A DNA stretch of 53,366 nucleotides. Origin: Sebaldella sp. (GTDB lineage Bacteria; Fusobacteriota; Fusobacteriia; Fusobacteriales; Leptotrichiaceae). The notes under the pieces are model-generated. The model saw only the letters and a program-made list of their open reading frames with translations, had not been told where the DNA came from and did not search any database. Where the stretch lies: positions 1 through 53,366 of the forward strand of contig JAGOZX010000011.1 in NCBI GenBank assembly GCA_018058425.1, given 5' to 3'. The position numbers were made by a program, and so were the translations under genes. Positions 17,766 to 25,808 of this stretch are shown here, piece after piece (positions within the stretch are counted from its first letter, which is position 1; each line of letters begins with the position of its first letter).

Positions 17766-18482
17766 TTAATATTTGTCAATATTTTTTTTCAAGATCTCAA
17801 GGAATTTATACTTTTCTTGATTATAAAAAGCCTTTGTATATTCGAATATTTCTCCATCAGCTAAAATAGAAGTAATTTCTTGCTTAAATACTGGAACATT
17901 TCCTTTTATTTCCAATAATTCTTTTATATCTCTACTAGGAAGAATTCCCATATATTCTTTTTGCATTTCTATTATTTTATAATTTTCACCCAAAGCATAG
18001 TTATACTTTGATTCAAAAAACTCATTTAGTTTTTTTTCATTTATAAATTTTATTGGAATATAAGTAATTTCCACCACTACTGGTTCATTATTTATAAATC
18101 TCAGCCTTTTTAAATATACTATTTTTTCCTCTTTTTTTAGTCTAAGCTTTTCTCTAATACCATCTTCGGGAACTCTTTCCTCATATTTTAAAACTTTTGT
18201 AACAGGGTTTAAGTTTTCTCTTTTTGTTCTCTCACTAAATCCTATAGTTTCGTTTAAATATATTATATGTTTATTGCTATTATCTTTTACATATGTTCCT
18301 TTGCCCTTTATCTTATACAAGTAATTTCTTTGGACTAAGTTTTCTATTGCTTTTCTACAAGTCATTCTACTAACTCCGAATTTTTTCACAAGTTCATTTT
18401 CTGACTCTATTTTTTCATCAGGTAAATAAAAACTTTTCTTTATATTATTTAATAAATACTCTTCTATTTCATAAAATTTCAT
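17766..18482 (-). CDS. mngR: GntR/HutC-family repressor (MngR-like)
   Basis: A 238-residue regulator. Residues 1-70 are a GntR winged helix (IESENELVKKFGVSRMTCRK, YKIKGKGTYV). Residues about 85-230 are a UTRA ligand-binding domain (LKRLRFINNEPVVVEITYI). E. coli MngR is of the same type and controls mngAB there. Here it lies directly upstream and in the same direction, and the two GTnTAnAC-type sites at 17449 and 17699 fit such a protein. Ligand (mannosylglycerate or its phosphate) is inferred. Confidence 0.8.
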   Translation of the reverse strand: MKFYEIEEYLLNNIKKSFYLPDEKIESENELVKKFGVSRMTCRKAIENLVQRNYLYKIKGKGTYVKDNSNKHIIYLNETIGFSERTKRENLNPVTKVLKYEERVPEDGIREKLRLKKEEKIVYLKRLRFINNEPVVVEITYIPIKFINEKKLNEFFESKYNYALGENYKIIEMQKEYMGILPSRDIKELLEIKGNVPVFKQEITSILADGEIFEYTKAFYNQEKYKFLEILKKNIDKY

Positions 18483-18920
18483 ATTTTCTCCATATTAGTT
18501 TTTATTTTATTATATGATATGATCTCACTTTTTACCAGTTAAAATTTTAATTTTATAAAAATAGGGCTATCTACTAAATTTAGATAGTCCCATCTGGTAT
18601 AAAACTTTTGGAGATATAGCTTTGCATTTCTTGTAAAAATATAAATTTATTTTATCAGGAGTTTTTATGGACTAAATTAATTATATTTTTACTTAAAAAA
18701 TGGCAAAACTTTTTCTGTTACTCTATAGGTGCAGTTATTCTGCACCTCTCCTATTGTAATACTTCAGAGATCACAGTATAAATAATTATATTTATCATAC
18801 CTTAAACTCAAAAAACTCCTCAGAATCTCAAATTAAAATAAACTTTATACTGTAATATAAGTATAATACTATTCCAATGTGAAAATTAAGTGAATAATAA
18901 GAGTATTTATTTCTATCATT
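18483..18920. other. Non-coding stretch with two hairpins
   Basis: 438 bases between mngR and the EIIC-like gene. It holds a bulged hairpin at 18564-18591 (GGGCTATCTA / TAGATAGTCCC), whose minus-strand version runs into a U-rich tail and could terminate transcription from the EIIC-like gene. It also holds a perfect 8-base-arm hairpin at 18727-18747 (AGGTGCAG-TTATT-CTGCACCT) with no U-run on either side. I see no gene. Confidence 0.5.
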
Positions 18921-19958
18921 TTATATTTTCATATCACCTATTTTTATAAGTCCCTGCTTTTTCATTATTTTTGATATAAAAAACGTTAGAATTGCAGGAA
19001 ATAAAAAATGTAATAGAACTATTGGTACTAAAGATTTTTCTCCCATCATTTCTATTGTGGAAAACTGTCCTACTAATCCACTTGTTCCCATTCCAGCCCC
19101 TATTTTATTATTTACCATCTTAAATACAGTTGCTGCTAAACCACCTAATATTGCAGATGCAATAATTGGAGGTACCAGAATAAAAGGATTTTTTATACTG
19201 TTTGCCATTTGAAGCTTTGAAGTTCCAAGACCATGAGATATCAGACCATTTATTCCATTCTCTTTATAGCCCATAACAGCAAAACCTACCATATGACAAG
19301 CACAGCCCACAGTTGCTGCTCCAGCTGCTAAACCAGATAAACCTAGAGATATTGCTATTGCAGCACTACTTATAGGTGACGTTATTATTATTCCCATTAC
19401 TACTGATATTAATACTCCCATTGGAAGCGGCTTTAACTCAGTAATTCTATTTATCATATCTCCTATAAGTATCATAAAATTGCTAATATATGGTGAAACA
19501 AATGTCCCTACCAAGCCTCCAATTATAATAGCTACAGCAGGTACAATAATAATATCACATTTTGTTTTTCCAAATACAACTTTAGAAGATAAAGCCCCAG
19601 CCACACTTGCTGCCAATGCACCTACTGGCTCACCTGAACCAAGTATATATGAACCGCCTGTATACTTTATCGTCCCAGCCCCTAACATTCCACAAACTAC
19701 AGCTGAAAATACTCCTAAGGGCGGAGCATCCAAAGATAAGGCCACTCCTGCACCTATTGCCGGCCCTAACATATATTGTGAAACTTGTCCAAATAGTATT
19801 AATTCTTTTATATTTAAATAAGTTCCAAACTGCTTTAGTACAACCCCTATAACTAGCGAAGACATCAATCCCATAGCCATTCCATTTAGAATTTTTACTA
19901 TTGTATTATTTAATATTCCTGAATTTTTATTTTTCAATTTTTCTCCTTTTATTTCCAT
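18921..19958 (-). CDS. PTS EIIC-like transporter (PF13303 type), NiaR-linked
   Basis: A 345-residue, roughly ten-helix protein rich in Gly and Ala, of the PTS_EIIC_2 type (VSQYMLGPAIGAGVALSLDA, GSGEPVGALAASVAGAL). There are no IIA or IIB domains in it or next to it, and I see no phosphorylation site, so it may work as a stand-alone carrier rather than a PTS permease. It begins 22 bases after the NiaR-like regulator gene, in the same operon. That pairing suggests a vitamin B3 substrate (nicotinate or nicotinamide) rather than a sugar; this is inference. Confidence 0.7.
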   Translation of the reverse strand: MEIKGEKLKNKNSGILNNTIVKILNGMAMGLMSSLVIGVVLKQFGTYLNIKELILFGQVSQYMLGPAIGAGVALSLDAPPLGVFSAVVCGMLGAGTIKYTGGSYILGSGEPVGALAASVAGALSSKVVFGKTKCDIIIVPAVAIIIGGLVGTFVSPYISNFMILIGDMINRITELKPLPMGVLISVVMGIIITSPISSAAIAISLGLSGLAAGAATVGCACHMVGFAVMGYKENGINGLISHGLGTSKLQMANSIKNPFILVPPIIASAILGGLAATVFKMVNNKIGAGMGTSGLVGQFSTIEMMGEKSLVPIVLLHFLFPAILTFFISKIMKKQGLIKIGDMKI

Positions 19959-19980
19959 ATTTTAGTTTTATTCTTTTTAT

Positions 19981-20493
19981 CTATTGGACTAGATATCCTT
20001 TATCTAAAAGTTCATTTTTTATGTTTTGAAAACTCTCCTCATTAGTTACTTCTATTGTATGGATATGTAAGCCATCTGTTATCGAACAAAGTGGTTCATA
20101 ATTTTCATCAGTTAATTTTTTCATAAACTCTTTTATTTCATTTTTAGTATTAATATTTAAATTACCTTTTACTTCTCCATAAATACTATGCTCTACAATT
20201 ACATCTAAGATTTTCCCACCATATTTTATAACTGTTTCTAATTCATCTCTTATCGCATCTTTCCCATGATGTCTACAAACAATTGTTTTTAGTATTCCAT
20301 TATTTTTAAATATAATATATCCATTTGGAGTAGCAATTATCTCTTCCCCTTCTGCTCTCAAAATGGAAATATCTTGAACAATTACTTGCCTAGATACACC
20401 AAATAACTTTCCTAATTCAATTCCCTTCAAAGCATCTTTACTCTCTTCTAAAATTTTTTTTATTTTATCTCTTCTATCCACACTATTCCTCAT
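19981..20493 (-). CDS. niaR: NiaR-type transcriptional repressor (HTH-3H)
   Basis: A 170-residue protein: an HTH_11 winged helix (residues 5-60, LKGIELGKLFGVSRQVIVQD) and a 3H domain with its conserved histidines (CRHHGKD, VEHSIYGEV, GLHIHTIEV). This is the architecture of NiaR/YrxA, the niacin-responsive repressor of NAD biosynthesis and niacin uptake genes. The ATG at 20493 lacks a good ribosome site; a GTG 12 bases inside (20481), preceded by GAGGAAT, may be the true start. It is followed by an EIIC-like transporter gene. Confidence 0.85.
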   Translation of the reverse strand: MRNSVDRRDKIKKILEESKDALKGIELGKLFGVSRQVIVQDISILRAEGEEIIATPNGYIIFKNNGILKTIVCRHHGKDAIRDELETVIKYGGKILDVIVEHSIYGEVKGNLNINTKNEIKEFMKKLTDENYEPLCSITDGLHIHTIEVTNEESFQNIKNELLDKGYLVQ

Positions 20494-20508
20494 TTCAACT
20501 TTTCATCT

Positions 20509-20526
20509 AAGACCGTCTTCTGTCTT
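20509..20526. promoter_or_regulatory. Candidate NiaR operator
   Basis: AAGAC / GTCTT inverted arms around 8 bases (AAGACCGTCTTCTGTCTT), just upstream of the niaR-like start. Placement suits autoregulation. I cannot confirm it against a known NiaR motif. Confidence 0.35.
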
Positions 20527-20825
20527 GTCACCTTAAAGTAATAATTTATCATACATTAAGTATTTTTTCAAATTAATTTTTTTAAATATTATAATTCTAT
20601 CTGAGATAAAATTATAATACTTTATGAAAATCATTAGACACTAAAAAAGGATCAGATATTCTGATCCTTTACAATAGTTTTATAAAATACAAATACTAAG
20701 GATAAATTCTTTAAATATTTAATTCACATGGAATAATATAAAAAAAATTTGGCAAAAAATTATTAATTAAAAATTTTAGTGCTAGTAAAAATAATTATAA
20801 TTTTTTATTTTAAGCCTAATAGTCA
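20527..20825. other. Spacer between merR-like and niaR-like genes
   Basis: About 300 bases of AT-rich sequence. Apart from the minus-strand terminator at 20644-20670 I see no gene and no recognisable RNA. Confidence 0.5.
20644..20670 (-). terminator. Terminator of the MerR gene
   Basis: AAAGGATCAG / CTGATCCTTT arms (20646-20655, 20661-20670). On the minus strand they are followed by TTTTTTAG. It lies 156 bases beyond the MerR stop. Confidence 0.75.
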
Positions 20826-21284
20826 TTACTTTAGGTTTATATTGAAAAGCAAATTACTATTTTCAATAAACTCTTTTTCTCCTGGTTTAATAATTTCAAA
20901 TATGTTTAAAACAAGGTTATCCATACCTTCTAATTCTCCTACATGCTTTCTTCCTTCATTAAATATTTCCAAAACTTGTTCCATTTCTCTTATTTTCCCC
21001 ATTATTTTTTGAGCTTCAGTATCAAAAAAAAGTTCTAATTTTTTTGCGCATTCATCACCTACTTGTTGATCATACAATGTTAAAATATCTCTTATCCTAT
21101 CCAATGAATAACCCATATACTTTAAAACTTGAATATACTTCGCTAACATCACATCCTTATTATTATATGTCCTATATTTACTCAATGCCCTTTTAGGAAT
21201 AATAAGATTTATTTTATCATAATATCTTAAGGTATCTTTTGATACCCCTGTTAGCTTACACATTTCTGAAATTGTGTACTCCAT
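20826..21284 (-). CDS. MerR-family transcriptional regulator
   Basis: A 152-residue protein with an N-terminal MerR helix-turn-helix (YTISEMCKLTGVSKDTLRYY, then the wing) and a dimerisation coiled coil; the last 40 residues show no cysteine set, so a metal ligand is unlikely. Its own promoter has the 19-base spacer with palindrome typical of MerR targets, so it is probably autoregulated. No obvious partner gene stands beside it. The SD is AGGGAGGAAG. Confidence 0.85.
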   Translation of the reverse strand: MEYTISEMCKLTGVSKDTLRYYDKINLIIPKRALSKYRTYNNKDVMLAKYIQVLKYMGYSLDRIRDILTLYDQQVGDECAKKLELFFDTEAQKIMGKIREMEQVLEIFNEGRKHVGELEGMDNLVLNIFEIIKPGEKEFIENSNLLFNINLK

Positions 21285-21321
21285 TTAAAAACTTCCTCCC
21301 TAATATCAATTAATATAATAA

Positions 21322-21352
21322 AGAATAACATTGGAGTTAACTCTAATGTCAA
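21322..21352 (-). promoter_or_regulatory. MerR-type promoter with 19-base spacer
   Basis: Minus strand TTGACA (21352-21347), 19-base spacer, TATTCT (21327-21322). The spacer carries an inverted repeat, ACATT / AATGT outer arms around a GAGTTAACTC centre (21328-21349). An overlong spacer with an operator between the boxes is the hallmark of MerR-activated promoters. Confidence 0.8.
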
Positions 21353-21506
21353 GACATTTTATCATTTTTATTATTAAAAAAAATTTACTCCCAATAATAA
21401 AACTTCCCTCTTTTGACTACATTCCAATATCATCAAATGAGAGAAGTTTTTTAAAATTAAGAAAATAGTTTTATTTTTAATTCTATAAAGCTTATTTATA
21501 AATATA

Positions 21507-22643
21507 TTATTTAGTATCTAGTAATCTAAATATTTGTTCTGCTGTTTTTTCTACTAATTTCATTGATCTTTTATTATCCATAGCCTCCTCTAGGCTCATT
21601 GGAGAATCCATAATTGAAAATACTGCACTTATTCCACATTCATATATATTTTCAATGTCATCAGCAATGCTTCCACCTATTGCTATAACAGGAATATTAT
21701 ATTTTTTAGCTAATTTTGAGACACCCGTGGGAGTCTTTCCCATTGCAGACTGAAAATCTATTCTTCCTTCTCCAGTAATAACATAATCTGTATCATTCAT
21801 ATATTTTTCTAATTCAATTTTTTGAATTATAATATCTATACCTGGTTTCAAGTCTGAATTTAAAAAAGCTATAAAGGCTCCTCCTAGCCCTCCAGCAGCA
21901 CCAGCACCTGAAACAGATGATATATCAATGTTTTTAGTATTACTTATCACTTTGGCAAAATTTTCTAATCCCTTATCTAATTCACTTATCATCTCTTCTG
22001 TACCACCCTTTTGTTTTCCATAAACATAAGCAGCACCATTTTCCCCAAAAAATGGATTATCAACATCACAAGCCACTAAAAATTTACATTCACTTAGCTC
22101 TTTTATTATATTCTCTTGGTTAAAACTACAAACTTTTCCTAAATTTTTTCCGCTAGGAAATAATTCATTGTTGTTTTCATCTAAAAAAATATACCCTAAT
22201 GCTGAAAGCATTCCCATTCCACCATCATTTGTCGCACTTCCGCCAAGCCCAATTATAAATTCCCTGCATCCTTGTTTTATTGCATCTTTTATTAATTCAC
22301 CTGTGCCATAAGTTGTAGTTTCCATGGGATTTTTTTCTTTTTCTTTCAATAATGGCAGACCACTTGCAGCAGCCATCTCTATTATTGCAGTTTTTCCATC
22401 CCCTGAAATTCCATAAAAAGATTCTACTTCACTCATTAAAGGACCATTTACTTTTAACTTCACCATTTTTCCATTAGTACTGTCTATTAATGCTTGTACT
22501 GTTCCTTCACCACCATCTGCTAGTGAAATTTTTATAAACTCAACATCTTTATAAACTTTTCTAACTCCTTTTTCAAATGCTTCTGATACTTCCAAGGATG
22601 TCATACTTCCTTTAAATGAGTCAATAGCCGATATAATTTTCAA
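21507..22643 (-). CDS. glxK: Glycerate kinase (GarK/GlxK family)
   Basis: A 378-residue type-1 glycerate kinase: ISAIDSFKGSMTS at the start, SLADGGEGT, GLGGSATNDGGMGML, SGAGAAGGLGGAF and VITGEGRIDFQSAMGKTP. It phosphorylates D-glycerate (2-position in characterised relatives) for entry into glycolysis. I place the start at TTG 22643 because AAGGAGGG lies 5 bases before it; upstream ATG codons in frame would add 13 residues not found in the family. It follows an FCD-type GntR regulator gene. In this setting it would use the glycerate released by MngB. Confidence 0.92.
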   Translation of the reverse strand: MKIISAIDSFKGSMTSLEVSEAFEKGVRKVYKDVEFIKISLADGGEGTVQALIDSTNGKMVKLKVNGPLMSEVESFYGISGDGKTAIIEMAAASGLPLLKEKEKNPMETTTYGTGELIKDAIKQGCREFIIGLGGSATNDGGMGMLSALGYIFLDENNNELFPSGKNLGKVCSFNQENIIKELSECKFLVACDVDNPFFGENGAAYVYGKQKGGTEEMISELDKGLENFAKVISNTKNIDISSVSGAGAAGGLGGAFIAFLNSDLKPGIDIIIQKIELEKYMNDTDYVITGEGRIDFQSAMGKTPTGVSKLAKKYNIPVIAIGGSIADDIENIYECGISAVFSIMDSPMSLEEAMDNKRSMKLVEKTAEQIFRLLDTK

Positions 22644-22726
22644 TTTTTCCCTCCTTAAAAATCTCCATTCTGTGTCTGACATTTTTTTAATTTATTATTT
22701 AAATTATTTATCAGTAATAGTTAAGA

Positions 22727-22754
22727 ATCGCTGTTTTAAAAATAAAACAGCGAT
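22727..22754. other. Hairpin between gntR and glxK
   Basis: Perfect 11-base arms ATCGCTGTTTT / AAAACAGCGAT with a six-base loop, with no U-run after it on the minus strand. It could partly terminate transcription between the regulator and glxK, or stabilise the glxK mRNA. Confidence 0.5.
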
Positions 22755-22765
22755 CTCAATACCTT

Positions 22766-23446
22766 TTAAAATGCTTTCAATCTGCCTTGTACTACTTTCA
22801 TTGAATTTTCAACATGTCTTCCTGCATATATCTTAGCAGTTTCTCTGTCTCTCTCTTCAATTGCCTTTAATATTTTTTCATGTTCTTCTAGTCTTTCAGA
22901 ATTATCTAAAGTTGTGTATGCATTTTTTCTTCCATGAACTTTTATAAGATGTGACATAATTTCATATAATCTCACGATTAATTCATTTTCACTATGTTCG
23001 GCAATTTTACTATGAAATCTCATATCCCAATCATAAAATTCCTTACTTACATCTTTAAATTTTTTCATGTTTTCCAGTATTGGACGTAATTCCTCAGCCA
23101 ATACCTTCCCATTTTCTTTCATTGCCAAGCCAACTGTTAGTGGATCTAATGCTTGTCTAACTTCTAGTATTTCTAAAAACCCATCTGTTTCTAATGATAT
23201 ATTTGGCATAATATCATTGAAATATACATTTGGAGTTAGATTATTTACATATGTTCCTCCACCTTGTGTTCTTGTCAGCATATTTAAAGCCACAAATTTT
23301 TTAATAGCTTCCCTGACAACTGAACGGCTTACACCTAACTGCTTTGATAATGGAATCTCAGGAGTAATTTTATCCCCCATATCCCATTCACCATTTAGGA
23401 TTTTTTCTTGTACGTAATTAAATACTTTCCCTACCTTATCATCCAT
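22766..23446 (-). CDS. GntR/FadR-family (FCD) regulator, likely of glycerate kinase
   Basis: A 226-residue protein. The N-terminal winged helix (residues 5-70; LSKQLGVSRSVVREAIKKF) is followed by an all-helical FCD domain whose metal-binding residues are visible: Asp and His in YDWDMRFHSKIAEH, His in LEEHEKIL and His in AGRHVEN. FCD regulators of this kind respond to small hydroxy- or keto-acids. With glxK directly downstream, glycerate is a reasonable guess, but this is inference. Confidence 0.85.
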   Translation of the reverse strand: MDDKVGKVFNYVQEKILNGEWDMGDKITPEIPLSKQLGVSRSVVREAIKKFVALNMLTRTQGGGTYVNNLTPNVYFNDIMPNISLETDGFLEILEVRQALDPLTVGLAMKENGKVLAEELRPILENMKKFKDVSKEFYDWDMRFHSKIAEHSENELIVRLYEIMSHLIKVHGRKNAYTTLDNSERLEEHEKILKAIEERDRETAKIYAGRHVENSMKVVQGRLKAF

Positions 23447-23513
23447 ATCTTTCTCCCTTAAGTTAATAAAATATATTAAATTAAAGCACTTTCACAAATA
23501 TTATTCAAGTTTT

Positions 23514-23542
23514 ATTATAGTTAAAAAAAAATTTATTTTCAA
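23514..23542 (-). promoter_or_regulatory. Promoter of the gntR-glxK unit
   Basis: Minus strand TTGAAA (23542-23537), 17 bases, TATAAT (23519-23514). Confidence 0.7.
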
Positions 23543-24244
23543 TAAATAAGTAAGCAGTTACACTTGTTTATTTTAAAAAAAATAATCTATTTTTTATATG
23601 CTCATAAAACAATAATCTATTTTTTTAGCTTTTAAAAATTTTTTTAGTATTTCAATTCATTAATTTTAAGTCTCATTTTTCTATATTAAACATTAAAAAT
23701 ACTTTATTATTTAAATGTTCTATTAGAAAAAATTTCAGGTAAAAATAAGTGTGAATAAAATTAATCAAAAAAATTTCATATTCTATGAACTTTATCTGTT
23801 ATCTAAAACTATTGTTAAGAATTTTAAATAATATAAAATTCTAAGTATAATCATTAATCTATTTCAGTTTTATTAAATGAACAAAATTTTAGATGTTAGA
23901 TAAGTTTGTTTAAAATAGATTGTCTTATTCAGAAGATGAACTTTATTCCCAATAAAACTTGTCTGTCATTTGAAAGAACTTAATTCATGTATATATTATA
24001 ATATTAATTTTTGAGAATGTCAACATATAATATTTGATTATCAAATTAAACCATTGATTTTTTTACCTTAGAGGCGATTTTAAATTAACTTCATTTTATC
24101 ATATACATTATTTTTTCTATTTATTTTCATCCTTAGTTAAAATGTTTGTAAATAAATTACTATAATTATAGTTTCACTTACCACAAAATGATATATTCTT
24201 TCCATTTTTGTAACAATGATTATGTGATTATCCCGTCAGAGTAT
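23543..24244. other. Long gene-free stretch with short direct repeats
   Basis: About 700 bases with no reading frame of substance on either strand. Two copies of AATAATCTATTTTTT (near 23580 and 23610) are spaced about 30 bases apart, and a related AATCTATTT occurs near 23857. I see no tRNA or named RNA. It could be a decayed gene or a large regulatory region. Confidence 0.5.
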
Positions 24245-24283
24245 AAAAAAGATGAGTTATTATAAATTTACTCATCTTTTTTT
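24245..24283 (-). terminator. Terminator of hldD
   Basis: AAAAAAGATGAGT and ACTCATCTTTTTTT pair over a 12-base loop. It lies right after the hldD stop and has a U-run on the minus strand. Confidence 0.85.
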
Positions 24284-24286
24284 AGT

Positions 24287-25264
24287 CTATAAATACTTAT
24301 CTTCTTTCATTAAATAATTTTGAATATAGTCTTTTACACCTTCATCTAAAGTATAAAATTTATCTTTGTACCCTTCTCTTATGAGCTTAGCCATTACAGC
24401 CTCTGTAAAGTACTGATACTTGCCTCTTAGATCTTCAGGCATATCTACAAACTTAATAGCATTAGTATCTCCACCCATAGATTCTAATGTTGCTTTTGCT
24501 AAATTATAAAATGCATCTGCTTTACCTGTTCCTACATTATATACTCCACTTTGTACATCTTCATTAAGAAAAAAATTCATAATTGAAACCACATCTTTTA
24601 TATAGATAAAATCTCTAAGTTGAAAACCATCTTTATATCCCTCTTTGTGTGATTTGAATAATTTTATTTCTTTTTCAGCATTATATTGGTTAAAAGCATG
24701 GAAAACCATACTTGCCATTCTTTCTTTATGATACTCTTGCGGTCCATAAACATTAAAGAATTTAAGTCCAATCCATTTTTTAGGAGTTTTTTCTTGCTTT
24801 AAAGCCCATACATCAAATATTTTCTTTGAATAACCATACTTATTTAATGGTCGCAGTTCTTCATGACCTGATAAATCTAACTCATCAAAATATCCTTGCG
24901 CTCCATCACCATAAGTTGCAGCACTACTTGCATATATAAAGTCTATATTCTTTTTTACGGCAAAGTTCCAAAGATGTTTTGTATATTCATAATTATTATG
25001 CATCAAAAAATCTCCATCTCTTTCTGTTGTAGCTGAACATGCACCCATATGAATAATAGCTGTTATTTCATCTCCATTTTCTTCTAAGTACTCAAATAAC
25101 TGATCTTTATCTACCCAATCATAGTATTTTCTCTTTGCAAGGTTTAACCACTTCTCCTCACTTCTTAATTTATCAGTGACAATAATATCTTCTCTTCCTA
25201 GTTCATTTAATTTCCAGACAAATGCACTGCCTATAAAACCAGCAGCACCAGTAACTAATATCAT
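24287..25264 (-). CDS. hldD: ADP-L-glycero-D-manno-heptose 6-epimerase
   Basis: A 325-residue extended short-chain dehydrogenase. The NADP site is VTGAAGFIGSAF, the active-site Tyr-Lys pair is in NKYGYSKK, and IIHMGACSATTERDGDF and NVYGPQEYHKERMASM are signature stretches of HldD (RfaD). It makes the heptose precursor for the lipopolysaccharide inner core, which supports a Gram-negative envelope. Its ATG overlaps the stop of the DNPH1-like gene by 4 bases. Confidence 0.95.
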   Translation of the reverse strand: MILVTGAAGFIGSAFVWKLNELGREDIIVTDKLRSEEKWLNLAKRKYYDWVDKDQLFEYLEENGDEITAIIHMGACSATTERDGDFLMHNNYEYTKHLWNFAVKKNIDFIYASSAATYGDGAQGYFDELDLSGHEELRPLNKYGYSKKIFDVWALKQEKTPKKWIGLKFFNVYGPQEYHKERMASMVFHAFNQYNAEKEIKLFKSHKEGYKDGFQLRDFIYIKDVVSIMNFFLNEDVQSGVYNVGTGKADAFYNLAKATLESMGGDTNAIKFVDMPEDLRGKYQYFTEAVMAKLIREGYKDKFYTLDEGVKDYIQNYLMKEDKYL

Positions 25265-25683
25265 ACACTTTCTCCTTTTTTAAATAATTTTTCCAACCTT
25301 TTAAGTGCCTCATTTATATCGGTATACTCTAAAATTTCTATTTTACTATTTCCTCTTATCATAGCAGATAGTTGCTTTTCTGAGTTTAAATCATATAGAC
25401 ATATTACTCTTTTTTCCATTGCATCTGCATACCCTATTTCATAACCTACTCCTATTGATAAAATAGAAACTTCTGCTACCATCACATCACTATTTCTAAG
25501 CCAGTTAATATCCTGTTCATAAATTTCTCTATCTGTTTGATGATATTCAAATTTTTCTATCTCTGGATCTGATATATGCTCAGTCAGTACTTTTCCAAAC
25601 TCTTTTAACTTACTTATTATTTCTTCAAATTCTTTTCTCTTTTCTCTTCCGCCTCTTACTGAACCTGCAAAATATATTTTCAT
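25261..25683 (-). CDS. Nucleoside 2-deoxyribosyltransferase / DNPH1-like protein
   Basis: A 140-residue protein starting MKIYFAGSVRGGREKR, the substrate-binding start of 2'-deoxynucleoside 5'-phosphate N-hydrolase (DNPH1/Rcl). The middle has DVMVAEVSILSIGVGYEIGYA, which carries the family's catalytic Glu. Such enzymes cleave or swap the base of deoxynucleotides, a nucleotide clean-up role. It is translationally coupled to hldD by a 4-base overlap. I see no metabolic link between the two. Confidence 0.8.
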   Translation of the reverse strand: MKIYFAGSVRGGREKRKEFEEIISKLKEFGKVLTEHISDPEIEKFEYHQTDREIYEQDINWLRNSDVMVAEVSILSIGVGYEIGYADAMEKRVICLYDLNSEKQLSAMIRGNSKIEILEYTDINEALKRLEKLFKKGESV

Positions 25684-25725
25684 AATTATCTCTCCTCAAA
25701 AATTTTATTTTTAGAAATATTAGGC

Positions 25726-25758
25726 AAAAAAAGGAAGAAACCGAAATTCTTCCTTTTT
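25726..25758. terminator. Terminator of the secA-PHP operon
   Basis: AAAAAGGAAGAA / TTCTTCCTTTTT 12-base arms with a seven-base loop and a seven-base U-run on the minus strand. Confidence 0.85.
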
Positions 25759-25808
25759 AAACAACTACGGAGTCTAATTAAAATCCTAATATTTGTATTT
25801 TAAAATAC

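Noticed and set aside
18727..18747. Remnant end of the same IS as at 53261
   Set aside because: The shared TGCACC is only six bases and the flanks do not match.
19480..19821. Pro/Ala-rich plus-strand frame opposite the EIIC-like gene
   Set aside because: A mirror of Gly/Ala-rich membrane codons, with no start signals.
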